DNA from: Saprospiraceae bacterium
Lineage (GTDB): Bacteria > Bacteroidota > Bacteroidia > Chitinophagales > Saprospiraceae
Assembly (NCBI GenBank): GCA_016787575.1
Contig: JAEUUO010000007.1
Span: forward strand, 248,001 to 312,000
Length of the DNA stretch: 64,000 nucleotides
Direction: 5' to 3'
Below are positions 25,823-34,255 of this stretch, in pieces (positions within the stretch are counted from its first letter, which is position 1; each line of letters begins with the position of its first letter). The notes below the pieces were generated by a model. It was not told the DNA's origin. It saw only the letters and a program-made list of their open reading frames with translations, and did not search any database. Both the position numbers and the translations under genes were made by a program.

Positions 25823-26533
25823 ATGGGCCTGACAAATTCTATAATTCAAACTATTACAATAGGCATTGATCGTAAGTATATTGTATTTCTTAGCCTTTTT
25901 ATTCTTAATCCTTTAGATAGCATTACATTCTCCCAAACCTACATTTGTCCAGTAATAGGCTATGATTTTCAAAAAGTTAGTTCTGATCCAATTAACTTTT
26001 TGGACTTAAAGCATAAAGGATTTAAATTTGCGAGCCCATTGGTTGGAATTAAAGTTAAGCAAATTCTGTTTAAACAATTTTATTTTAATTATAATGGCGA
26101 TATTACCCATAAACATGTTCGTGGACCAATTAGAAATGCGGGTAGCCCTACGGATATGTTATTACATTGCAATTATTTTAAAAATCAATTTTTACTTACT
26201 TATCTTTTGAATTCAAAATTGTATCTCGGTGCTGGAAAATCATTTAATATTGTAAATAAATTTCATTGGGAAAATTTAGAAAACAGTTTGTCCCGTGGCG
26301 GCCCAATTGGAAATTTTAATGAGCAAGGATGGGTTTTTGTAATTGGATTTAAGTTTAATAAAATTGATTTCGAAACATATTATTATAAAAGAGTAGATAA
26401 TATTAATGAATCTGATTTTCAATACAGCTTAATGTATCAAATTCAATCATTGGGTCTTCGAGTGAGCTATGACTTTAAGCTCTTCAATGGATTTAAGAAG
26501 AAGGAAAAACTGGATTGTCCTGAGTTTAAATAA
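25823..26533 (+). CDS. Outer-membrane beta-barrel-like protein, unknown
   Basis: The 236-residue product has an N-terminal leader region with a hydrophobic segment (YIVFLSLFILNPL) and ending SITFSQTY, and then alternating amphipathic strands with aromatic girdles such as FKFASPLVGIKVKQIL, QFLLTYLLNSKLYLGAGK and GLRVSYDFKLF, as in small outer membrane beta-barrels (PorT/OmpW-like). It has no known domain signature. It lies three bases after the T9SS type A gene, so both are probably expressed together. Confidence 0.55.
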   Translation: MGLTNSIIQTITIGIDRKYIVFLSLFILNPLDSITFSQTYICPVIGYDFQKVSSDPINFLDLKHKGFKFASPLVGIKVKQILFKQFYFNYNGDITHKHVRGPIRNAGSPTDMLLHCNYFKNQFLLTYLLNSKLYLGAGKSFNIVNKFHWENLENSLSRGGPIGNFNEQGWVFVIGFKFNKIDFETYYYKRVDNINESDFQYSLMYQIQSLGLRVSYDFKLFNGFKKKEKLDCPEFK

Positions 26534-26731
26534 ACATCAATTCCATATTTTTACAAATTCCCTATAACATAAGTTCTAAATTCTGTTCAGCACATTGAAT
26601 GGCAAAGATTGGATATTAGCAGCTTTACCATTCCATTTTACCAAGTATAATGAACTGATTGCCTGGTAAAAACTGAAAAATGTTCTTACGTTTATTTGTA
26701 AGCTTACTAGCAAATTACAAGCTGTTCAGGC

Positions 26732-27985
26732 TTACGATACAACAGCCTGCTTTTTAGTTCTATTGTGTTTCCAACGATTGGGTGGCCTTCTGTTTCCTTG
26801 AGCAACTGGTTTGGCGATTGTGCTGGCGGCCTTTTCGTTTGGATAATAGGCCTTCAATGGAAATGGATGTCCTTCGATTACCGGAATTTTCTTAGCAATC
26901 AATTTTTCAATGTCCATGATAAACTCGATTTCGTGTTCATCACAAAATGAAATTGCAGTGCCTTTGGCGCCTGCGCGTCCGGTTCGTCCGATGCGATGCA
27001 CATAGGTTTCCGAAATATTTGGAATTTCGTAATTGATTACAAATTCCAAATCATCGACATCAATACCGCGGGCTGCAATATCGGTTGCCACTAAAACCCG
27101 GGTGTATTGTGCTTTAAAATTAGTCAATGCTTGTTGACGTGCTTTTTGTGTTTTATTGCCATGGATTGCTTCTGCTTTTATTCCATTGGATCTTAACATG
27201 CGCACCACTTTATCTGCTCCGTGCTTGGTACGGGTAAATACAAGACAAGTTTTAATGTCTCTGTTTTTAAGTAAATCAAGCAATAAGGAATTCTTATTTA
27301 TTTTATCAACAAAATACAATTCCTGTTTGATAATATCAACTGTTGATGATACGGGAGTTACTGCTACTTTGGAAGGATTGTTTAAAAATGAGTTTGCCAG
27401 TTTGGTAATTTCTGGTGGCATGGTTGCTGAAAAAAACAAGGATTGTTTTTTCTTTGGCAGGATGGCCAACAATTTTTTAATATCATTGACAAAACCCATA
27501 TCGAGCATTCGATCGGCTTCATCCAATACAAAAATTTTGACATCCGCCAATTGAATGAACTTTTGATTGATCAGGTCTAATAAACGACCCGGTGTCGCAA
27601 TCAATATATCCACTCCGGCTTGCAATGCCGCTGTTTGGGGATTTTGATTCACTCCACCAAAAACAACGCAGTGCTTCAAACCACAATACCTCCCATACGC
27701 CGCAAAACTATCTGCTATTTGAATTGCTAATTCGCGCGTTGGAGTTAGGATTAAACTTCTTATTTTTCTCTTTGGTGTATTGCTTGTTTCTTCATACAAT
27801 GCCTGAAGAATTGGAATGGCAAATGCAGCCGTTTTTCCGGTTCCTGTTTGTGCACAACCCAATACATCCTGCCCTTTAAGTATAAGCGGTATGGCCTCTT
27901 TTTGAATTTGTGTTGGAATGGTGTAGCCTTCTTCTGAAACGGCTTTTAATATGGGCTCAATAATTTTTAAAGACTTAAATGGCAT
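26732..27985 (-). CDS. rhlE: DEAD-box RNA helicase, RhlE type
   Basis: The ATP-dependent helicase unwinds RNA, often in ribosome assembly or mRNA decay. The 417-residue product has the Q motif PTQIQKEAIPLIL, Walker A AQTGTGKTAAF (~45), PTRELA, the DEAD box VLDEADRML (~155), SATMP, and the C-terminal ARGIDVDDLEFVINYE and HRIGRTGRAGAKGTAISF. The RhlE subgroup assignment rests on its N-terminal pattern (LKIIEPILKAVSEEGYTIPTQIQ). It has a basic C-tail (NRRPPNRWKHNRTKK). It is monocistronic. Confidence 0.95.
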   Translation of the reverse strand: MPFKSLKIIEPILKAVSEEGYTIPTQIQKEAIPLILKGQDVLGCAQTGTGKTAAFAIPILQALYEETSNTPKRKIRSLILTPTRELAIQIADSFAAYGRYCGLKHCVVFGGVNQNPQTAALQAGVDILIATPGRLLDLINQKFIQLADVKIFVLDEADRMLDMGFVNDIKKLLAILPKKKQSLFFSATMPPEITKLANSFLNNPSKVAVTPVSSTVDIIKQELYFVDKINKNSLLLDLLKNRDIKTCLVFTRTKHGADKVVRMLRSNGIKAEAIHGNKTQKARQQALTNFKAQYTRVLVATDIAARGIDVDDLEFVINYEIPNISETYVHRIGRTGRAGAKGTAISFCDEHEIEFIMDIEKLIAKKIPVIEGHPFPLKAYYPNEKAASTIAKPVAQGNRRPPNRWKHNRTKKQAVVS

Positions 27986-28133
27986 AGATTAATAGAAAGG
28001 AGATGATATTGTAATAATAGGCGGGGCTCTCAAAGCTGCTGCAAGATATGCATTTAATCTTAAACTCAGTCAATTTGAAGCTTTATTGTATCAATATTGT
28101 GAGCTTATCAACAATTTATTTGGCCAATTTCTC

Positions 28134-28141
28134 TATTTTTG
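28134..28141 (+). promoter_or_regulatory. Bacteroidota -7 box for the MBOAT gene
   Basis: TATTTTTG lies 12 bases before the ATG at 28153 and inside the upstream in-frame extension, which supports 28153 as the true start. Confidence 0.5.
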
Positions 28142-28152
28142 CCAAATTCATT

Positions 28153-29577
28153 ATGGTTTTTTCCAGCATTGTTTTCTTATTATACTTTTTACCACTTTTC
28201 CTGGCTTGCTATTATCTTGTAGGTAAAGCATCTAAAAATCTGGTCATTCTTGCTTTTAGTATTTTCTTTTACAGCTGGGGAGCTCCAAAATTTATTTTTG
28301 TAATTCTTGGTACAACTTTAATAGATTTTCATTTAGTAAAATGGATGGATGCAAGCAAAGAATTATGGAAAAGAAATCTGTATCTATTTCTATCACTCTC
28401 CATCAACCTGGGTCTTCTTTTTTATTTTAAATATTCCAATTTTTTTATTGAGAATCTGAATAGCTTATTACAAATCTTTGGAAGTGGTACGATCCATTGG
28501 ACTAAGTTGTTGCTACCCATTGGCATTTCATTTTATACTTTTGAAACCATTACTTATGTAGTGGATGTCTACAGACGTGTGCATAAACCTCTTGATCATT
28601 TTTGGGATTATCAAACTTACATCATTCTATTTCCTAAATTAATTGCAGGCCCCATCATCCGATATCATGAATTGGCCGATCAGATCAAAGACCGAAGTTC
28701 GTTTGAAACTTATGAAAACAGGCTCAGTGGATTTTACCGCTTCGTACTTGGCTTGTCTAAAAAAGTCTTGCTTGCCAATCCGCTTGGCTCCATTGCAGAT
28801 CCAATTTTTCAAGGTGATTTTAATGTGTTAAATAGTCCTACTGCCTGGTTGGGAATTTTATGTTATACTTTCCAGATCTACTTTGATTTTAGTGGTTATT
28901 CTGACATGGCTATTGGAATTGGCAAAATGATTGGATTTCGATTTCCTGAAAACTTTGACAATCCTTATACAGCTAAAAGCATTACTGAATTCTGGCGTCG
29001 CTGGCACATTACATTGGGAAACTGGATGCGCAATTATTTATACATTCCTCTTGGGGGAAACCGAGTTCAGTCTCAGTCGAGATTGTACTTTAATTTATGG
29101 TTGGTATTCCTTGCCTCCGGTCTGTGGCACGGTGCTTCCTGGAGTTTTATTTTTTGGGGCGCCTACCATGGTTTGTTTTTAATATTAGAGCGTTCTTTTT
29201 TATTAAAATTTTACCAAACTATTGGAAAATGGCCTTCTGTAGTTTGTTGCTTCTTTATTGTATTAATCGGTTGGGTCTTTTTTAGAATCGAATCAATTTC
29301 AGATGCCTTTTTCTATTTATCCAGAATGTTTGCATTTGATTCGATCAAAGACTTTGAATTTCATTTCAGTTATCTCTTTTATTTACTCTTGGCATTTATA
29401 TTTTCCTGGTTCACTTTAACAAGTCGTGGAAATTTGATCCAACAAACAATCTATTTTAAAAGTTTCACCAACCGGATGCATATTTACATGATGGGCATCA
29501 TGCTCTCCTTTTTTGCTATTTGCATTTCCATGATTGCATCATCTGGCTTTAACCCTTTTATTTACTTTAGGTTTTAA
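28153..29577 (+). CDS. MBOAT family O-acyltransferase (AlgI-like)
   Basis: MBOAT enzymes of the AlgI group help acylate (commonly acetylate) exported polysaccharides from the cytoplasmic side. From the ATG at 28153 (MVFSSIVFLLYFLPLF, typical family start) the product has about 474 residues and ten or more membrane helices. The two catalytic His regions are RRWHITLGNWMRNYLYIPLG (~280) and ASGLWHGASWSFIFWG (~330). An in-frame ATG at 28048 would add 35 residues and lies upstream of the -7 box. The AlgX/AlgJ-like gene starts three bases after the stop, the usual acceptor-side partner. Confidence 0.9.
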   Translation: MVFSSIVFLLYFLPLFLACYYLVGKASKNLVILAFSIFFYSWGAPKFIFVILGTTLIDFHLVKWMDASKELWKRNLYLFLSLSINLGLLFYFKYSNFFIENLNSLLQIFGSGTIHWTKLLLPIGISFYTFETITYVVDVYRRVHKPLDHFWDYQTYIILFPKLIAGPIIRYHELADQIKDRSSFETYENRLSGFYRFVLGLSKKVLLANPLGSIADPIFQGDFNVLNSPTAWLGILCYTFQIYFDFSGYSDMAIGIGKMIGFRFPENFDNPYTAKSITEFWRRWHITLGNWMRNYLYIPLGGNRVQSQSRLYFNLWLVFLASGLWHGASWSFIFWGAYHGLFLILERSFLLKFYQTIGKWPSVVCCFFIVLIGWVFFRIESISDAFFYLSRMFAFDSIKDFEFHFSYLFYLLLAFIFSWFTLTSRGNLIQQTIYFKSFTNRMHIYMMGIMLSFFAICISMIASSGFNPFIYFRF

Positions 29578-29580
29578 AGC

Positions 29581-30879
29581 ATGTTAAAAAGCATTGATTT
29601 AAAAAAATACTTATTCCGGATGTTGATGGTACTTTTATTTGTGCCATGGATACAAGCTAGCTTTAAACTTGTCAAAGTTAAAGACCTTAAAGGTGCTGTT
29701 GAAAAAACCTACAATCCAGTGCTCAACGATCGAAACTGGTTTGAAGGTAGGTTTCAAAATCAAAAAGAACATTATTTAAACAATGAGTTTGGATTTCGAC
29801 CTTCATTTGTTCGTTTGCACAATCAAATTGACTTTTACTTATTTGATAAGTTGCATGCGAATTCAGTAATCCGCGGAAAAGAAAATTACCTCTATGAATA
29901 CAATTACATAAAAACTTACTATGGTTTAGATTTTATTGGAGCTGACAGCATCCAAAACCGGATGAAGCAGATAAAAGTCATACAAGATTCATTACAGGCA
30001 CGTAATAAATTATTTTTATTAGTTTTCGCAGCAAGCAAAGGCCAGTTTTACCCTGAATATTTTCCAGACAGTTCGATCCGCGATAAGAAAACCACCAACT
30101 ATGAAATGCACATTAAATACGCTGCTGAAACCGGAGTTAATTTTATAGACTTCAATTCCTGGATTCTTAGTATGAAAAATAATGCTCCTTACCCATTGTA
30201 TACAAAATACGGCATACATTGGTCTTATTATTCAGCTTGCCTGGTTGCAGATTCCCTGTTACACTACATCGAACACAAAACAAATCGCAATCTTCCTGAA
30301 TTGGAATGGAAGGAAACAGAAATGGCCTCTGCCCGCTTTGATGACAACGATATCGAAAAAGGATTGAATCTTATATTTCCATTAAAAGGTCCCAAACTCG
30401 CTTATCCAAAAATATATTTAAATGATACCGGCAATCTGTCCAAACCCAAAGTATGCGTTGTTTCAGATAGTTATTATTGGTCATTGTTTAACATGGGCAT
30501 TGGAAATGCTTTTGCATCCAATGCATTTTGGTATTATAATTTTATAATTTATCACAGCGGCGGACTACCCGAGCAAATACCGAATGAACGGATTCTTAAA
30601 AAAAGCTTGCGAGAAGAGGACGTGATAATTGTGATGGCCACAGATGCCAATTTATATAATTTAGGTTGGGGATTCCTTGAGAATACTGCAAAATTAGTTC
30701 ACCAAAATGCCTATCTTAAAATGGATTTTGAAGAGCGTTTGGAAGATTTAAAAAAATACATCCCTACTGACTCGACATGGATTCGAGACATCCGCAGAAA
30801 AGCAATTGCGAAAGGAATATCGGTTGACAGCATGGTCACATTGGATGCTATCTGGCTTATTGAACATGAAAAGAACTAG
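29581..30879 (+). CDS. AlgX/AlgJ-like SGNH-hydrolase-fold partner of MBOAT
   Basis: The 432-residue product has an N-terminal hydrophobic segment (YLFRMLMVLLFVPWIQ) and then an AlgX/AlgJ SGNH-like domain: NRNWFEGRF-type DRNWFEGRFQNQKEHYLNN (~55), FGFRPSFVRL, the His motif YGIHWSYYS (~218) and the Ser motif VVSDSYYWS (~300). In known AlgJ/AlgX the catalytic triad is Asp-His-Ser with Asp two residues before the His (D-T-H-W); here that position is Gly (GIHW), so the Asp is displaced or missing. It is presumed to move acyl groups to an exported polymer in the periplasm. No polymerase or glycosyltransferase is nearby. Confidence 0.78.
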   Translation: MLKSIDLKKYLFRMLMVLLFVPWIQASFKLVKVKDLKGAVEKTYNPVLNDRNWFEGRFQNQKEHYLNNEFGFRPSFVRLHNQIDFYLFDKLHANSVIRGKENYLYEYNYIKTYYGLDFIGADSIQNRMKQIKVIQDSLQARNKLFLLVFAASKGQFYPEYFPDSSIRDKKTTNYEMHIKYAAETGVNFIDFNSWILSMKNNAPYPLYTKYGIHWSYYSACLVADSLLHYIEHKTNRNLPELEWKETEMASARFDDNDIEKGLNLIFPLKGPKLAYPKIYLNDTGNLSKPKVCVVSDSYYWSLFNMGIGNAFASNAFWYYNFIIYHSGGLPEQIPNERILKKSLREEDVIIVMATDANLYNLGWGFLENTAKLVHQNAYLKMDFEERLEDLKKYIPTDSTWIRDIRRKAIAKGISVDSMVTLDAIWLIEHEKN

Positions 30880-30989
30880 AATTAATTCAGCCTTAATCTT
30901 CCTGTTTAAAAGCATTGTTAAATAGAATTTAATTATTTAGATAAAGAAACTAAATCATACTACTTTTCGTTAAACAGCAAACACGAATT

Positions 30990-32558
30990 ATGAAACTAAA
31001 TCTTTTAATATTAATGAGTTTATTAAGCACAATGGCAGATGCCCAATCAGTAGTTTCTTCTGAAATTAAAGAAGTAACTGTTTTCTTACAGGGGGCACAG
31101 GTCAGTCGTCAAGTCGAATTAAAGTTACTGGCTGGTTCGCAAGATATTAATTTAACAGGCCTTGCAGCATACCTTGATCCAAACAGCGTTCGGGTTTTTA
31201 CTTCAGGAGATTGTGTAATTCAGGCTGTAAGACACGAATTGGACTACATTCAGAGCGCGGAAGCAAAATCAGCTGAATTGAAGAAAAAGAAAGAAGCACT
31301 CCAGGACGATGCCGCTAAAATCAATCAACAGATTGCCATTTTGAAATTCGAAAAAACAAGCCTTGAAAAAAATCAGGTTCAAGTCATTGGGGTTCCCAAT
31401 TCAAACCTAAAATTGGAAGACTTTAAAGTCCTTGTGGCTTATCAAAAACTACGTTTGGAGGATCTGCTTCCTAAAATTTATGAGCTAGATAAAAAAAATC
31501 AATTGATTCAAATTGAAATTGAAAAAATAAACCAACAAATTCAAGAAGTGGATCAAAACAAAACGCTTCCAAGCAGTCAATTGGTTCTCAGCATTAATGC
31601 AAAAATTGCAGGCACTCAGAAATTCATAGTACAATATTATGTTCCAAATGCTAGTTGGACCATGCATTATGATATGTTGGTAAAAGACATAAGCAATCCA
31701 ATGGAATTGGTTTATAAATCAACCGTAGTACAAAATACCGGTGAAGATTGGAAAAAAGTAAAAATAAATTTATCCAGTTCAAATCCGTTTGAATCAACCA
31801 TGCGTCCGGAATTAAACACCTGGTATTTGCGAAATCAACCACCAATTGTTTACCGGGATCATGTGCGAGCTGGAAATGCTAAAGCCCAGATGATGGAATC
31901 AGCTGCTCCAGCAGCAGGAGTACAAGATTTTGTACAGGAAACAGAACAAATCACCAGTCGTTTGTACAGCATTGAACTTCCTTACACCATTTTATCAAAC
32001 AGCAAACCCTTTGTAATTGAGATTAAAAGACAACAAGTCCCTGCGAAGTATGTCTATTTTGCAATTCCTAAATTGGATCGCGATGCTTTTTTAACTGCAG
32101 AAATTGACAATTGGGAAGATTTAAATCTTCTTGATGGAGAAGCAAATTTATTTTTTGAAGGCAACTTTCAAGGCAAATCATTTATCAATACAAAATCAAT
32201 ACAAGATTTCCTTAGATTGTCCTTAGGGAGAGATAAAAACATTGTTATTGAACGCAATAAAATCAAAGACCTTTCTAAAAATAAATTCTTTTCTGATAAA
32301 AAAGAATATGCAAAAGCCTGGGAGTTTATTATAAAGAATAAGAAAAAAGTTTCAATAGATTTAATCCTTGAAGACCAATTACCAGTTACTACACAAAAAG
32401 AAATTGTAGTTGAACGAGAAGAACTTTCAGGAGCAGGCGTCGAAGAAGAAACCGGTAAACTTCGCTGGGTTTTAAAATTAACACCTGACGAACAAAAGAA
32501 AATTAAAATGCGATATACTGTAACTTCTCCTAAAGACTACGTTTTGAATTTAGAATAA
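30990..32558 (+). CDS. DUF4139 domain protein, MuiA-like
   Basis: The 522-residue protein has a signal peptide (MKLNLLILMSLLSTMADAQ), an N-terminal DUF4140 domain (VVSSEIKEVTVFLQGAQVSR, ~20-110), a coiled coil of alternating Lys/Glu/Gln (~90-190), and a C-terminal DUF4139 beta domain (~210-520) with LSSSNPFESTMRPELNTWYL, PYTILSNSKPF and the ending MRYTVTSPKDYVLNLE. Family members are annotated as mucoidy inhibitor A-like but the biochemical role is not established. A bidirectional terminator at 32581 follows. Confidence 0.88.
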   Translation: MKLNLLILMSLLSTMADAQSVVSSEIKEVTVFLQGAQVSRQVELKLLAGSQDINLTGLAAYLDPNSVRVFTSGDCVIQAVRHELDYIQSAEAKSAELKKKKEALQDDAAKINQQIAILKFEKTSLEKNQVQVIGVPNSNLKLEDFKVLVAYQKLRLEDLLPKIYELDKKNQLIQIEIEKINQQIQEVDQNKTLPSSQLVLSINAKIAGTQKFIVQYYVPNASWTMHYDMLVKDISNPMELVYKSTVVQNTGEDWKKVKINLSSSNPFESTMRPELNTWYLRNQPPIVYRDHVRAGNAKAQMMESAAPAAGVQDFVQETEQITSRLYSIELPYTILSNSKPFVIEIKRQQVPAKYVYFAIPKLDRDAFLTAEIDNWEDLNLLDGEANLFFEGNFQGKSFINTKSIQDFLRLSLGRDKNIVIERNKIKDLSKNKFFSDKKEYAKAWEFIIKNKKKVSIDLILEDQLPVTTQKEIVVEREELSGAGVEEETGKLRWVLKLTPDEQKKIKMRYTVTSPKDYVLNLE

Positions 32559-32580
32559 TAAACTTGTATTTTAAATTCAT

Positions 32581-32618
32581 AAAAAAAAGCGCAGATGAGA
32601 ATCTGCGCTTTTTTTTAT
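32581..32618. terminator. Bidirectional intrinsic terminator
   Basis: A perfect 16 bp stem (AAAAAAAAGCGCAGAT at 32581-32596, and its complement from 32601) with loop GAGA is flanked by A and T tracts on both strands. It lies between the convergent stops at 32558 and 32628. Confidence 0.9.
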
Positions 32619-32627
32619 GAAATCATA

Positions 32628-34226
32628 TCAAGGTCTTAAGACCATTAACGGAATTGTTTTTTGTGCCGGCCCCTGTTGAATACGCACATAATAATTGCCG
32701 CTTGGATACTGTTCGTTTTCCAAATCAAAAGAATGCGATCCTGCATTTAGTTTTCCTTTATGGATGGTTTTTAAAACCACACCCATCGGACTAATCAACT
32801 GGATAATCGTATAACCATCTACAACCCGTGCTTGAATCGTAGTACGATCAACCAATGGATTTGGATAAATTTGAATGTCAATGCTATCATTGAGAGAATT
32901 TAAATCTGAAGTGTCAGTAATACAATTTGATTTTTTGACAATCGGGAGATCCTGATATTTTTTTATTAAAATTTCTGTTAAAGCAGGATCCTTTACACAA
33001 AACCAATTTTGCAATACAGAGTTATACACAGATCTGAAATCGTATTGCATTGGAATGTTGTCGTATTCATTCACTACCGCTGGAATTACCGGATTAGATC
33101 CTATAATTCCGGGTTGAACATTTTTACCAAACAAGAATAAAGGAGCCGCTGCACCATGGTCGGTTCCTCCGGCACCATTTGTGCCACTGACATTATCTTT
33201 TATTCTTCTTCCAAATTCTGAAAATGTCATTCCTAAAACACGATCATCCAATCGAAGCGCTTCCAAATCTCGTTGGAATGCCAGTACCGCATCGGATAAA
33301 CTCTGTAATAAGTTAGCATGTACTCCGGTTGATTTATTTCCAACCATCACTTGATCTGAATGGGTATCAAAGCCATACAAGCTTACCAAATACAAGCGAG
33401 TTTTTAATCCACCGCTGATAATTCGCGCAATCGCTTTGAGGATATCGGCTAAATAATTTCCAGCCGGATAATTTGCAATCGTATTGCCTTTGATATAAGA
33501 ATTTAAAAGTGCATCTGCATAAGATTTGGATTGTCTTCCAATGGTACGAATGAAATCCAGCTCTTTTCCATAATTATCATTGGATGCAGGATCATCAATT
33601 CCATTTGGCCAGGCTCCAAAAATATCCGGATTGGATACATTCATAGACATTTGGGCATTTGGACCTTGAAATAACAATGGCAAATTAGCCCCAACTTGAA
33701 CAGCTAAAGGATCCGGATCTTTTGCATTCGGATAATTCAAAGGAAATCCAGGATACTCCGTATTTAAATACCGACCTAACCAACCGGTACTCAATACTTG
33801 ATTTGAATCAGCACCGCTGGTCCAGATATCTGTTGAACGAAAATGTGAATAATCCGGATTTGGATATCCTACCGATTGGACGATGTTTAATTTATTTTCG
33901 TTGTACAATGTTTGAAATCCTTTCATTGCCGGATGCAATGCCAGTTTGTTCTGTCCATTTAATGGCAATAAGGAATTGCTGTTTAAATAAATATTTGGTC
34001 TTGCGCTGACGTAATTTGCATATTGGTCCAATGGAATTAAAGTATTTAATCCGTCGTTTCCTCCACCCAAGTAGATCAACACCAAGACATGATCTGTATC
34101 CACACCCGGTGCAAATAAATTGTGCAACAGGGAAGTATTGCTATAAGCCTGTACGGGCAATCCATTTATCAAACTGGGAACCACTACTCCGGCTGCTGTA
34201 TTTTGTAAGAATTGTCTTCTTTTCAT
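32628..34226 (-). CDS. DUF1501 protein with Tat signal and T9SS type A tail
   Basis: DUF1501 proteins resemble sulfatase/alkaline-phosphatase-fold enzymes of unknown activity. The 532-residue product starts with a twin-arginine signal (MKRRQFLQNTAAGVVVPSL), carries the DUF1501 core with VLIYLGGGNDGLNTLIPL (~48), PNPDYSHFRSTDIW (~122) and TFSEFGRRIKDN (~335), and ends in a ~75-residue type A sorting domain (IDIQIYPNPLVDRTTIQA ... YPSGNYYVRIQ). Thus it is exported by Tat and then by T9SS, as is typical in Bacteroidota. The DUF1800 partner lies immediately upstream in the same operon. Confidence 0.88.
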   Translation of the reverse strand: MKRRQFLQNTAAGVVVPSLINGLPVQAYSNTSLLHNLFAPGVDTDHVLVLIYLGGGNDGLNTLIPLDQYANYVSARPNIYLNSNSLLPLNGQNKLALHPAMKGFQTLYNENKLNIVQSVGYPNPDYSHFRSTDIWTSGADSNQVLSTGWLGRYLNTEYPGFPLNYPNAKDPDPLAVQVGANLPLLFQGPNAQMSMNVSNPDIFGAWPNGIDDPASNDNYGKELDFIRTIGRQSKSYADALLNSYIKGNTIANYPAGNYLADILKAIARIISGGLKTRLYLVSLYGFDTHSDQVMVGNKSTGVHANLLQSLSDAVLAFQRDLEALRLDDRVLGMTFSEFGRRIKDNVSGTNGAGGTDHGAAAPLFLFGKNVQPGIIGSNPVIPAVVNEYDNIPMQYDFRSVYNSVLQNWFCVKDPALTEILIKKYQDLPIVKKSNCITDTSDLNSLNDSIDIQIYPNPLVDRTTIQARVVDGYTIIQLISPMGVVLKTIHKGKLNAGSHSFDLENEQYPSGNYYVRIQQGPAQKTIPLMVLRP

Positions 34227-34255
34227 TTGATTAAAATTTTAAAAGCAAAAAGAGC

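Noticed and set aside
27156..27554. 132-codon plus-strand frame opposite rhlE
   Set aside because: It is antisense to highly conserved helicase motifs and has no independent support.
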